A stretch of 36,686 nt of DNA, taken from DAMCAP01 sp032059445 (lineage in GTDB: Bacteria; Bacillota; Clostridia; Oscillospirales; Ruminococcaceae). The notes beneath the pieces were generated by a model. It saw nothing but the letters and a program-made list of their open reading frames with translations, made no database searches and had not been told where the DNA came from. A program made the position numbers and the translations under genes. This document shows, piece by piece, positions 1 through 6,958 of this stretch; positions within the stretch are counted from its first letter, which is position 1, and each line of letters starts with the position of its first letter. The stretch is taken from assembly GCA_032059445.1 (NCBI GenBank), contig DAMCAP010000025.1, positions 1-36,686 on the forward strand, in the 5' to 3' direction.

Positions 1-913
1 TATATAGAGCCTCGATTAGCTTCTTCCTCTTTTCTTCGTCTACCTTCTCCAGCCACTTGATGATCACCTCACTAAGCAGCACAGCCTGAGCATCAATGCC
101 ATATACATATTTAAATTTATCTTCCTGCACCAGCCAGTTAAAGGGGTCGTGCTGATAGATACCAAAGGCTGAGCTTTCCACAACGTGATACTCTTCATTT
201 TTTGAAAAAAGCAATCCGATCATCGCCGTGCGGGGTAGAGTCTTGTGTACCTTGGCTGCAATGGAGGCATATTCCTCTGTTTTGATGAAATCATCTCGAA
301 ACCCTGGACCGTCATGGTTATAAATCCGCTCAATCCGATTTTTGATCGACGGAGAACATTTGCTGCTGGCATAAAGCGCCAGATTACCACCCTTGGAGTG
401 GCCGCCGATAATCAGCGGGCCATCGGTCTGCTCACCGACCAGAGCCAAGTAGGCTGCTGCCTCCAGCTGAGATGGCACATTCTCCATAAAGAGCATGTTA
501 AAATCTTCCTTCCACCCCACAATGCTCTGGTCTGTACCACGAAAGGCAACATAGGTAAGTAGCCCATCAATGGTAAAGGTCACGGCAGAAAACTGAAGCT
601 CCTGTTGCGGATCAAGCTTATCGGTGTAATAGGATATCCGGGTATTTTGATAGCGCCTAGAGGATATTACCCCCAAGCAAAGCATCTTCGTGCTCTCTAC
701 ATCAAATACATGGGCAAAAGTCTCCGACAGCCTACCCTCTCGAAGTATATCAACAAGGGACTTGGCAGATGCTGTATTTGTATGATCGCAGGCTGCGCTA
801 TCCATCCTCAGGTAAGCCAGCTGGCAAAACACCAAGCTATCCACCTCATTAAAGGGCTTCTCGGAAAAGCTATATCTTCCGTAGTCCTCTACATAATCGA
901 TTATATTGGGCAT
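1..913 (-). CDS. DUF2974 (Mbeg1-like) alpha/beta hydrolase, C-terminus cut by window edge
   Basis: An uninterrupted minus-strand frame of 304 codons runs from an ATG at 913 off the left edge, so the C-terminus is missing. The start is set by a GGGGGAG ribosome binding site just upstream. The protein has no signal peptide. It carries the lipase-like nucleophile elbow GHSKGG (residues 171-176, S173 the likely nucleophile), an FRGTD motif at 124-128 and YNHDGPGF at 198-205, the pattern of the DUF2974/Mbeg1-like family in Firmicutes. The fold predicts a serine hydrolase; no substrate is established and none can be read from context. It is the gene downstream of perR on the same strand, separated by a terminator, with a Per-box-like sequence in its upstream region. 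Confidence 0.85.
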   Translation of the reverse strand, partial: MPNIIDYVEDYGRYSFSEKPFNEVDSLVFCQLAYLRMDSAACDHTNTASAKSLVDILREGRLSETFAHVFDVESTKMLCLGVISSRRYQNTRISYYTDKLDPQQELQFSAVTFTIDGLLTYVAFRGTDQSIVGWKEDFNMLFMENVPSQLEAAAYLALVGEQTDGPLIIGGHSKGGNLALYASSKCSPSIKNRIERIYNHDGPGFRDDFIKTEEYASIAAKVHKTLPRTAMIGLLFSKNEEYHVVESSAFGIYQHDPFNWLVQEDKFKYVYGIDAQAVLLSEVIIKWLEKVDEEKRKKLIEALY

Positions 914-989
914 TGCTCTCCCCCATCCTCAAAAGCAGCAAAATGATTCTTTACAATAGTTTATCGACATATCCTATTAATCATACAAT

Positions 990-1004
990 TTTTGATCATT
1001 ATAA
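990..1004 (-). promoter_or_regulatory. Per-box-like sequence upstream of the DUF2974 gene
   Basis: Read on the minus strand, the 15-mer matches 12 of 14 defined positions of the Bacillus PerR box (TTATAATNATTATAA). It contains a TATAAT that could be a -10. The region is AT-rich, so a chance match is possible; a similar box in the nearby perR promoter makes it more credible. Confidence 0.35.
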
Positions 1005-1020
1005 TTCAAACCGTACTGCT

Positions 1021-1050
1021 TAAAAAAGCAGGCTGCATGAGCAGCCTGCT
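1021..1050 (-). terminator. Intrinsic terminator of the perR-like gene
   Basis: A perfect 10-bp stem (AGCAGGCTGC at 1027-1036 with GCAGCCTGCT at 1041-1050) with a 4-nt loop. On the minus strand it is followed by a run of T at 1021-1027. It lies 20 nt past the perR stop codon. Confidence 0.9.
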
Positions 1051-1069
1051 GATTATATGGTGCCCGTTG

Positions 1070-1459
1070 TTAGGTGATTTGATCCAGTTCGTTACATTTT
1101 TTGCACACACCCTTGGCCACAAAGTGCTTAGTAAGGACCTCAAACTCGAGCAGTGAATAGATTTTTTCATCTAAGTCCTGCAACATCTCATCTTCAATAT
1201 CAAAGATAGCTCCGCAACGCACACATACCATATGGAAGTGCTCGGCAGTACAACCGTCGAAACGATCACTGGCATTGGGGAAAGCGATCTTTGCGATCAA
1301 ACCTGCCTCCACCAGCATATTTAAATTTCTATATACAGTTGCAAGGCTAATATTGGGCATTTCCTGTTTTACCATCAGGTATACTTCATCCGCAGTCAGG
1401 TGCTGTCGGTTGCCGATTACCTTCTGCTTAATCAGCTCTCGCTGTGCCGAATACTTCAT
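1070..1459 (-). CDS. perR: Fur-family regulator, PerR-like
   Basis: A 129-residue Fur-superfamily repressor with an N-terminal winged helix (helix region ISLATVYRNL) and a C-terminal dimerisation and metal domain. CVRC and CKKC form the structural zinc site. The run RFDG...EHFHM and the FDIED segment resemble the PerR regulatory site, with aspartate where iron-sensing Fur usually has glutamate, so peroxide sensing is more likely than iron sensing. An upstream in-frame ATG at 1513 lies inside the predicted promoter, so the start is placed at the ATG at 1459, nine bases after AGGA. Known PerR proteins repress peroxide-defence genes and often themselves. A ZurR or Fur role cannot be excluded from sequence alone. 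Confidence 0.85.
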   Translation of the reverse strand: MKYSAQRELIKQKVIGNRQHLTADEVYLMVKQEMPNISLATVYRNLNMLVEAGLIAKIAFPNASDRFDGCTAEHFHMVCVRCGAIFDIEDEMLQDLDEKIYSLLEFEVLTKHFVAKGVCKKCNELDQIT

Positions 1460-1503
1460 CTTTATCATTCCTAATCCATGATTATTAGCATCAAATACGT
1501 AAA

Positions 1504-1540
1504 TTACATCCATTATAACCTATTTTACCAGAAATGAAAA
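1504..1540 (-). promoter_or_regulatory. perR promoter with overlapping Per-box-like operator
   Basis: On the minus strand there is a -35 TTTTCA (1535-1540), a 17-bp spacer and a perfect -10 TATAAT (1512-1517). A 15-bp sequence at 1504-1518 matches 11 of 14 defined positions of the PerR box and covers the -10. This layout fits autorepression, and places transcription start downstream of the ATG at 1513. Confidence 0.6.
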
Positions 1541-1715
1541 GCTCTTTACTGTAAATTTATTGACTGTAACTGCAAATATTAGCATACCATACCAATAAAT
1601 ATACATAATTTTGTATAATATATTGGATTTTTGACATTAAAATCATATCGAAACATAAAATCAATCCCCTAATCATACATCTATATTATTATAAAACAGG
1701 GGCGAGGCATTAAAT

Positions 1716-2810
1716 ATGATGTTTTATACGGCTAAGCTACGCGCAAAGCTCTTCCCCGCAATACTTACACTGATCATCATCATTATTTTATTTATTACAA
1801 ATGCTCCCGTGGTGGAAAACAACATCTATGCTTATAACGAAGATCTAAAGCTATCCGATGCTTTGCCAAAGCAGGATGAACCCACAAAAACCAAAAAGAA
1901 CTATATCAAATGGGTTGATTTTAATGTGCCCTATGCGGCACTGGAGCAAGCCCTAAACTACGACGTCAAATCCTACGGCCAGGAGCCAAAGCTCAATTGG
2001 ATCGAGCTGCTGGCTTACTGCGCAGCCAAATGCGGCGGAAACTTCAGCGGATATAAGCGCTCCCTGATGGATACGCTGGTAAACCGCCTTAAGGCTGGGG
2101 AATCCATCACAGAGCTTACCAAAGACCTCAAATACTACCCCTATTATCTTGAAGCTTATACGGCGGTACTTGGTGGCTGGGTAGGTGAATATGAAATCCA
2201 AACCCCTGATACTATAGCAAATGCCAACGGTGGGGACGGCTTTATTAAAAAATATGGCCTGATGGCTTTTTCCCCCATCGCCAAAGGTTACGGTGCCAGC
2301 CGCTCAAGAGATTTTGGCAACGCTCGCAGCTACGGCTTTAAGCGCAAGCACTTAGGCCATGATCTGATGGGTAGTGTCGGTACCCCGATTGTGGCAGTAG
2401 AGGGCGGCACTGTAGAATCAATGGGTTGGAACGCATATGGCGGATGGCGGATCGGCATACGCAGCCACGACAAAAAAAGATACTATTACTATGCACACCT
2501 GCGCAAGGACCACCCCTTTCATTACTCCATCAGCGAGGGGGATACCGTAAAAGCAGGAGACGTGATCGGATACTTGGGTATGACAGGCTATAGCCTAAAA
2601 GAAAATGTAAACAACATGAAGGTGCCCCATCTGCATTTTGGTATGCAGCTGATTTTTGACGAAAGTCAGAAAGAAGGCAACAACGAGATCTGGATCGACG
2701 TATACAACCTATACTCTCTACTAGAAAAAAACAAATCTGCCGTCTTTAAAAATGAAGAAACCAAAGATTATCACAGAGCCTATGATATGCGTATCCCTGC
2801 GGCAAATTAA
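1716..2810 (+). CDS. Secreted or membrane-anchored M23 (LytM-type) metallopeptidase
   Basis: A 364-residue protein with an N-terminal hydrophobic segment (about residues 12-30) that would act as signal anchor, a helical domain at about 60-165, and a C-terminal M23 peptidase domain at about 205-320. The zinc and catalytic motifs are intact: H212-x-G-x-D216, H261 in YAHL, and H305-L-H307 in PHLHFG. M23 enzymes cut peptide cross-bridges in peptidoglycan, so the site of action is the cell envelope. The start follows GAGG at 1704-1707 with an 8-nt gap; a second ATG follows at once. The gene is monocistronic, with a terminator downstream. A CATACA sequence at 1674-1679 with ATA 16 nt upstream resembles a sigma-E promoter, and the next locus is spore-specific, so a role in sporulation is possible but unproven. 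Confidence 0.88.
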   Translation: MMFYTAKLRAKLFPAILTLIIIIILFITNAPVVENNIYAYNEDLKLSDALPKQDEPTKTKKNYIKWVDFNVPYAALEQALNYDVKSYGQEPKLNWIELLAYCAAKCGGNFSGYKRSLMDTLVNRLKAGESITELTKDLKYYPYYLEAYTAVLGGWVGEYEIQTPDTIANANGGDGFIKKYGLMAFSPIAKGYGASRSRDFGNARSYGFKRKHLGHDLMGSVGTPIVAVEGGTVESMGWNAYGGWRIGIRSHDKKRYYYYAHLRKDHPFHYSISEGDTVKAGDVIGYLGMTGYSLKENVNNMKVPHLHFGMQLIFDESQKEGNNEIWIDVYNLYSLLEKNKSAVFKNEETKDYHRAYDMRIPAAN

Positions 2811-2851
2811 GCAGGAGCAAGGGCCTGCTGTCTGCAGATGCATCCTCCATT

Positions 2852-2886
2852 ACAGCACCCCTCGTTTTGCTGGGGTGCTGTTTTTT
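2852..2886 (+). terminator. Intrinsic terminator of the M23 peptidase gene
   Basis: The stem ACAGCACCCC (2852-2861) pairs with GGGGTGCTGT (2872-2881) and is followed by a T run to 2886. Confidence 0.9.
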
Positions 2887-3049
2887 GCATGAAAATCTGC
2901 TCAGATATAATTTTCAGATAACACTAACCTACCTAAATAACTCTTAATTATCACCGCTTACTTTCCTTTGGTTGTGGCGCCAATATAAAATAAAATAAGG
3001 CCACACAAGCGATTGCCCATGCAGCCTTCTGTAGTGCTATGTAAGGGAT

Positions 3050-3496
3050 TTAACGAAAGTTTCTGTTGCTGCCGTTTGTTGTAGCTGGTACGGCTGTAGC
3101 TCCACTTTGTAGCTGTGGCTTCATACCCGGTGGATAAAAGGTAACAAACCTGACTGAGAATATGTCGCATACTACATAGTGTTTCAAGCGGTCTTCGTAT
3201 AAAATGACATAGGTCCTTCCGACAGAATAGATAAATCCATCTTTACGCATTAAAGACTGGGTACCTACCAAAAACTCGACGGTTGCATAGATGCCGATGT
3301 TGTCTGATAGGATCTGCTGCATGGAGCCCTGCATTGCCTCGCTATCAAAGGACTCTGGCGGTGGTATTGTAATCTGTGGCATACCTGGGGTCAACATGGG
3401 GGGGACTGGCTGTGTAGGGGGCGGTGGTAATGTTGTGGGTTGGGGTATTTGCAACATGGGAGGGATCCCGGTTGCTCCTTGGAAGTTTGGATTCAA
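3050..3496 (-). CDS. gerQ: GerQ-like spore coat protein (TTG start)
   Basis: A 148-residue protein with a Pro/Gln/Met-rich low-complexity N-terminus (about 1-60) and a C-terminal domain of about 75 residues (QQILSDNIG ... DIFSVRFVTFY) that resembles the C-terminal part of GerQ/YwdL. GerQ is an inner-coat protein needed for CwlJ function and is a transglutaminase substrate in Bacillus. The best start is a TTG at 3494-3496, six to seven bases after a near-perfect AAGGAGGA; the ATG further upstream lies inside cwlJ with no ribosome binding site. The stop of cwlJ lies only 16 nt before this start, so the two are cotranscribed. The match to GerQ is remote and the neighbouring cwlJ strengthens it. 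No clear terminator was found downstream. Confidence 0.75.
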   Translation of the reverse strand: MNPNFQGATGIPPMLQIPQPTTLPPPPTQPVPPMLTPGMPQITIPPPESFDSEAMQGSMQQILSDNIGIYATVEFLVGTQSLMRKDGFIYSVGRTYVILYEDRLKHYVVCDIFSVRFVTFYPPGMKPQLQSGATAVPATTNGSNRNFR

Positions 3497-3512
3497 ACTA
3501 TCTCCTCCTTGA

Positions 3513-3947
3513 TTATGTTTTAGCGTAGACAGGTGTGGGGTCGTAGAAGCAATGGTCACCTATACGTATGACAAACCTCCCCACTTCTGAGGGGAAGAAT
3601 TGACGACAATCTGGCTTGAAGGGGTTAAAATACCACAAGCAAAAGCCAATATTCGGCACCTTGCTCCCGGCCATAGCCCACTCGGCTATATTATAATGCA
3701 CTTCACCAGGTCTCATATTATAGACGTTTTGCGCATTATAAGAGCCCCTTAGGCTTTCCCTCACACAGTCAAACTGCCCAGGTTGGTAGATGACCTCTCT
3801 GATCGTTTTGAGTTTGGCATACTCACCGTAATCGACGTTGACCCTATTCATAATTACGGTGGCCACTGCTTTCATTCCTGTATCTCCTTCTCCTCCTGCT
3901 TCGCAGAGTATGGTGCGTGCAAGTAGCTCGACTTCCGTAAATGCCAT
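3513..3947 (-). CDS. cwlJ: Spore cortex-lytic hydrolase, CwlJ/SleB family
   Basis: A 144-residue single-domain protein of the SleB/CwlJ hydrolase family (Hydrolase_2), close in length to the 142 residues of Bacillus CwlJ. Typical family segments are visible: LLARTILCEAGGEG with the conserved acidic residues, AVATVIMNRV, TIREVIYQPGQF, LWYFNP and the C-terminal GDHCFYDP. There is no signal peptide and no peptidoglycan-binding domain, which separates CwlJ from SleB. CwlJ degrades the spore cortex during germination and needs GerQ. The start at 3947 follows GGAG with a 6-nt gap. It is the first gene of a two-gene operon with gerQ, and shows that the host makes spores. Confidence 0.88.
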   Translation of the reverse strand: MAFTEVELLARTILCEAGGEGDTGMKAVATVIMNRVNVDYGEYAKLKTIREVIYQPGQFDCVRESLRGSYNAQNVYNMRPGEVHYNIAEWAMAGSKVPNIGFCLWYFNPFKPDCRQFFPSEVGRFVIRIGDHCFYDPTPVYAKT

Positions 3948-4219
3948 AACATGCTCCGTTCTGCCTACCCTGAAATTGGCACAAAATGATCTTTGATCGC
4001 TCAGGGGACGATCAGGTCACAAACCTTGCCATGAAACAGCTAAGCCAAATATATCCCTTACTTCTATACCGACCGAGCAATTTGACGGCAGCATTACACT
4101 TTTTTGCGGTTGCTAGTATATTTTATACATACCGAGCTTTATTTGTGACTGTCTATCAAGGTTTCCTTACAATGACTTCGCTTTCCAAATGATCATTTAG
4201 TACTTAGACAACACAACTC
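3948..4219. other. Intergenic stretch between divergent cwlJ and ECF loci
   Basis: This 272-base stretch holds no convincing gene. One plus-strand open frame (3986-4192) lacks a ribosome binding site and resembles nothing known. It must contain the cwlJ promoter, but I see no convincing sigma-E or sigma-A match on the minus strand. Confidence 0.5.
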
Positions 4220-4248
4220 TTGACCACATGGCAACAATTTGGTATAAT
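4220..4248 (+). promoter_or_regulatory. Sigma-A promoter of the ECF/kinase operon
   Basis: The -35 is TTGACC (4220-4225), the spacer 17 bp and the -10 a perfect TATAAT (4243-4248). Transcription should start near 4255, about 170 nt before the first gene. Confidence 0.8.
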
Positions 4249-4254
4249 ATCCTC

Positions 4255-4365
4255 AATTACTGACAGAAGTCAGTGCCTATTCCCCCCAAAAAACAACTTC
4301 ACAGCATTATACACCACGAAGGTAACTGCTTTTATAACAAAGCGGTTCTATCGTGGTGTTTTTTA
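4255..4365 (+). promoter_or_regulatory. Attenuator leader: small structured region and intrinsic terminator
   Basis: The 5' leader first forms a small hairpin (CTGAC/GTCAG with loop AGAA, about 4260-4273), followed by a C-run and A-run. It ends in a strong terminator: ACACCACGA (4311-4319) pairs with TCGTGGTGT (4351-4359), the inner arms AACTGCTTT and AAAGCGGTT pair with one wobble, and a T run follows. The terminator stands between promoter and coding region, so readthrough must be regulated. GAAGT in the first hairpin can also pair with ACTTC near 4296, a possible alternative fold. I could not match the leader to a known riboswitch class or a T-box. Confidence 0.65.
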
Positions 4366-4423
4366 TTGTGAGCAATCGCCCTACTTACAAAATAAAACCT
4401 GCTTTTAAGCAAAAGGAGTTTGT

Positions 4424-4945
4424 ATGAAAAAGAATGCAACACTAAAATTGGTTTTGGCTTCACTGTTTACTGCCCTCGGCCTGCTGCTTCCCTCAGTATT
4501 TCACATGTTTAGCCTAGGCGGTACTATCTTCTTACCTATGCACATACCAGTACTGCTCTGCGGCCTCGTATGTGGCTGGCAGTATGGTGCCCTTGTGGGC
4601 TTTATCGTGCCGTTGCTTTCCAGTGCGTTTACCGGTATGCCTCCTATGTTCCCCGTTGCGATTGCCATGGCTGCTGAGCTGGCGGCCTATGGTGCAGTTT
4701 CGGGCTTCCTCTCCAAGAAGAACAATGTCGTCATCTCCCTTGTAGGAGCGATGTTGGCCGGCAGAGCTGTATCTGGTATTGCAAATGCGGTGCTTATGGG
4801 CGTTGCAGGTAAGCCCTTTATGCTGTCAGGGTTCCTAACTGGTGCGTTTGTAACTGCACTGCCAGGCATTATTATCCAGCTGATTGCAATCCCACTTGTT
4901 ATGATTGCTCTAACCAAGAGCAAAGTACTTGAGAAGGTGCGCTAG
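4424..4945 (+). CDS. ECF transporter substrate-binding S component
   Basis: A 173-residue integral membrane protein with about five to six predicted helices and the N-terminal features of the ECF_trnsprt (PF12822) family: LVLASLFTALGLLLPSVFH, then GGTIFLPMHIPVLLCGLVCG. S components bind a vitamin, nucleoside or related compound and work with a shared EcfT-EcfA energising module, which is not in this window. The start follows AAAAGGAG with a normal gap. The next gene, a P-loop kinase, begins two bases after the stop, so the pair is cotranscribed and probably translationally coupled. That suggests the imported compound is phosphorylated on entry. The substrate cannot be named from sequence; RibU, PanT, FolT, QueT and PdxU are relatives in the same superfamily. 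Confidence 0.85.
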   Translation: MKKNATLKLVLASLFTALGLLLPSVFHMFSLGGTIFLPMHIPVLLCGLVCGWQYGALVGFIVPLLSSAFTGMPPMFPVAIAMAAELAAYGAVSGFLSKKNNVVISLVGAMLAGRAVSGIANAVLMGVAGKPFMLSGFLTGAFVTALPGIIIQLIAIPLVMIALTKSKVLEKVR

Positions 4946-4947
4946 CC

Positions 4948-6009
4948 GTGCGTAGCGTGATATTAGCGCATTTCGCCCGCTATCCACAGATGCAGGCAGA
5001 GGATGCTGTCAAGCTACTCTATCAAAGTGAATTTGCAGGGGGGCATCTTATCGATGACCCCTCTGCTTCGCTTGCTAGACTTGAGGAAGAGTACCAGGCT
5101 GTAACAGCGCAAGACACCGAGCTCTTTACCCCTATAGGAAATCGCCTTTACCGCCTTGACCTCTCATCTGCCAAAGCAAAAGGCCTACTCCCCCATACCA
5201 TCCACCGATTTTTTGCCTATACAGCCAATCAACATAGAGGAAGTATGGAGAGCTTCCTCCATAAAGTCGACCAGCTTTCCTCCCTATGTGCCTCAGGGGT
5301 ATTGCCGTTTACACATCATCAGTTGGAGCAGTATCTTGCCTCTTACAAGGCGGCTGGTTACCCTGCCGTCAGCCACAGTGGGGTGTATCGGGAGCTTTAT
5401 TCCCCTCATTACCGTGTGGTTGATCAATTGTTTAAAGATTACTGGCAGGTGTTTCGCTATATTGACGACTTGCTGGCGAGAAACCAAACCCCTATCTCCA
5501 TCGCTATTGAGGGTAACAGCGCCAGCTGTAAAACCACCCTCTCTGCCCTACTAAAGTCTATCTACGACTGCAATGTCATCCCTATGGATCATTTCTTCCT
5601 CCAGCCTCATCAGCGCTCAGCTCAGCGGCTGATGCAGCCGGGCGGCAATATTGACTACGAGCGCTTTTTAAGCGAAGTAGCTGATCGGCTTCCCGCAGCC
5701 AAGGAGCTTAGCTATCGACGCTATAACTGCGGAGCAGGCAGCTTACAGGAGCTTGTGGTGCTTCCCCCAAGACCCCTTACGATCATAGAAGGGGTATATA
5801 GCATGCACCCCCTATACGCTCACAAGTATGATGGGTCGATATTCCTCTATACCGACCGAAGCACCCAGAGGCAACGTATCTTAGCTCGCAACGGAGCTGA
5901 AATGCTCAAGCGTTTTGACGAAGAATGGATCCCCATGGAAGATCAGTATTTTAAGAGCTTTTTGATCAAAGAAGCTTGCGGCATGGTATTAAACACCTCA
6001 TATCTATAG
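4948..6009 (+). CDS. Two-domain P-loop kinase, uridine kinase-like
   Basis: A 353-residue protein with an uncharacterised N-terminal domain (about 1-175, including LLYQSEFAGGHLI) and a C-terminal uridine kinase/phosphoribulokinase-like domain (about 183-340). The P-loop reads GNSASCKTT (189-197): the last glycine of the usual GxSGSGKT pattern is cysteine 194, while K195 and T196 remain. The segment MDHFFLQP (213-220) supplies the usual substrate-side aspartate. It starts with GTG at 4948, two bases after the S-component stop, with GAAGG about ten bases upstream. Pairing with the transporter suggests phosphorylation of the imported substrate, perhaps a nucleoside or vitamin. The substrate is unknown, and the changed P-loop may lower activity. 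Confidence 0.75.
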   Translation: MRSVILAHFARYPQMQAEDAVKLLYQSEFAGGHLIDDPSASLARLEEEYQAVTAQDTELFTPIGNRLYRLDLSSAKAKGLLPHTIHRFFAYTANQHRGSMESFLHKVDQLSSLCASGVLPFTHHQLEQYLASYKAAGYPAVSHSGVYRELYSPHYRVVDQLFKDYWQVFRYIDDLLARNQTPISIAIEGNSASCKTTLSALLKSIYDCNVIPMDHFFLQPHQRSAQRLMQPGGNIDYERFLSEVADRLPAAKELSYRRYNCGAGSLQELVVLPPRPLTIIEGVYSMHPLYAHKYDGSIFLYTDRSTQRQRILARNGAEMLKRFDEEWIPMEDQYFKSFLIKEACGMVLNTSYL

Positions 6010-6010
6010 C

Positions 6011-6053
6011 AAAAAGCGGTAGACTCCAACTAGGAGATCTACCGCTTTATTTT
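6011..6053. terminator. Bidirectional terminator between kinase and DUF3842 gene
   Basis: AAAGCGGTAGA (6013-6023) pairs with TCTACCGCTTT (6038-6048), with an inner CTCC/GGAG stem. T-rich tails follow on both strands, fitting two convergent genes. Confidence 0.9.
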
Positions 6054-6062
6054 TACCTTTGA

Positions 6063-6470
6063 TTATCGCATAAGTTCGGCGGCTTTTTCTACCGCTTTGA
6101 TTACGTACTCCACCAGTGGAAGCTCCTCTGCGCCAATCACTATGCTATTGCACTTATTGATAGGGATTAAGATCTTGGTTGCCCTGCTCTCTCCGATACT
6201 CTGTGCCATCCCAGGGGTCAACTCCCCATGCAGAGAGTTTGCCACGATGATACCTATCGGCCCTATAATGAGGTCAGCATCCTTGCAGTTATATACGATC
6301 GGGTTTTCTCCGGTTGCGCCGTAATCAGCACCTGCTCTCAGCATTGCTGCCGTCGCCAAGCTGTTGGTACCAACTGCCAGCAGCTCCTGCTGAGGCATCA
6401 CCTGTTTAAAGCGCTCCACCAGTGCTTTACCGATGCCGCCACCCTGCCCGTCTACGATCATGATTTTCAT
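6063..6470 (-). CDS. DUF3842 family protein
   Basis: A 135-residue protein of the DUF3842 family, recognised by the N-terminal KIMIVDGQGGGIGK, a glycine-rich loop like a nucleotide-binding Rossmann motif, and the later GPIGIIVANSLHGELTP. Its biochemical function is unknown. The ATG at 6470 is chosen over a GTG six bases upstream because AGGAG lies seven bases before the ATG and only one base before the GTG. It follows the UPF0145 gene by 30 nt and shares its promoter, and it ends at a bidirectional terminator. Confidence 0.85.
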   Translation of the reverse strand: MKIMIVDGQGGGIGKALVERFKQVMPQQELLAVGTNSLATAAMLRAGADYGATGENPIVYNCKDADLIIGPIGIIVANSLHGELTPGMAQSIGESRATKILIPINKCNSIVIGAEELPLVEYVIKAVEKAAELMR

Positions 6471-6500
6471 TTGCACGCTCCTGCTTTTGCCGTCAGGATT

Positions 6501-6821
6501 TTACTCACACTTTACGGCTGTGCCAGATACAGTCACCATCAGCATACCATTATCGGTACCAAGCACCTCATAATCAATATCCACACCCACAATGGCATTT
6601 GCACCAAGCTGAGAAGCTCTCATCTCCATCTCACGCAGGGCATTTTGCCTAGCTTCGATAATTTCATGCTCGTAGGTCTGAGAGCGTCCTCCAAAGAAGT
6701 TGGAGAATCCGGCGGCTATATCCTTTATAAAGTTAACTCCCGAGATAACCTCTCCAAATACGACACCATAGTATGCAACAATCTTCTTCCCCTCTACATT
6801 AGGTGTAGTGGTAATAATCAT
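6501..6821 (-). CDS. UPF0145 / YbjQ family protein
   Basis: A 106-residue cytosolic protein of the YbjQ/UPF0145 family. Recognisable segments are the N-terminal MIITTTPNVEGKKIVAYYGVV, the GGRSQTYE loop and the C-terminal LGANAIVGVDIDYEVL. The family forms small pentamer-like barrels and is sometimes called heavy-metal binding, but no cellular role is established. It is full length and is the first gene of a two-gene unit with the DUF3842 gene. AAAGGAG precedes the ATG at a normal distance. Confidence 0.9.
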   Translation of the reverse strand: MIITTTPNVEGKKIVAYYGVVFGEVISGVNFIKDIAAGFSNFFGGRSQTYEHEIIEARQNALREMEMRASQLGANAIVGVDIDYEVLGTDNGMLMVTVSGTAVKCE

Positions 6822-6864
6822 ATACTTTCTCCTTTAAACTAATTACTTGACTTACTGTAGTTTG

Positions 6865-6893
6865 ATTTTAGCATATCCTAGTAGTGCTTACAA
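6865..6893 (-). promoter_or_regulatory. Sigma-A promoter of the UPF0145-DUF3842 operon
   Basis: On the minus strand there is a -35 TTGTAA (6888-6893), a 17-bp spacer and a -10 TAAAAT (6865-6870), 40 to 45 nt ahead of the start codon. Confidence 0.7.
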
Positions 6894-6958
6894 TATCCAA
6901 ACCAAGAACGGATTTTAAACTTTATATCTCAAATATTTCCTGCCAACTTTTTCGTACT

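Noticed and set aside
1275..1481. Open frames antisense to perR, groEL, the pur genes and others, some more than 150 codons long
   Set aside because: Each lies opposite a clearly identified gene with good start and family match; the antisense frames show no motifs.
3986..4408. Two plus-strand open frames upstream of the ECF S component (3986-4192 and 4220-4408)
   Set aside because: The second covers the promoter and terminator of the operon. Neither has a ribosome binding site or resembles a known family.
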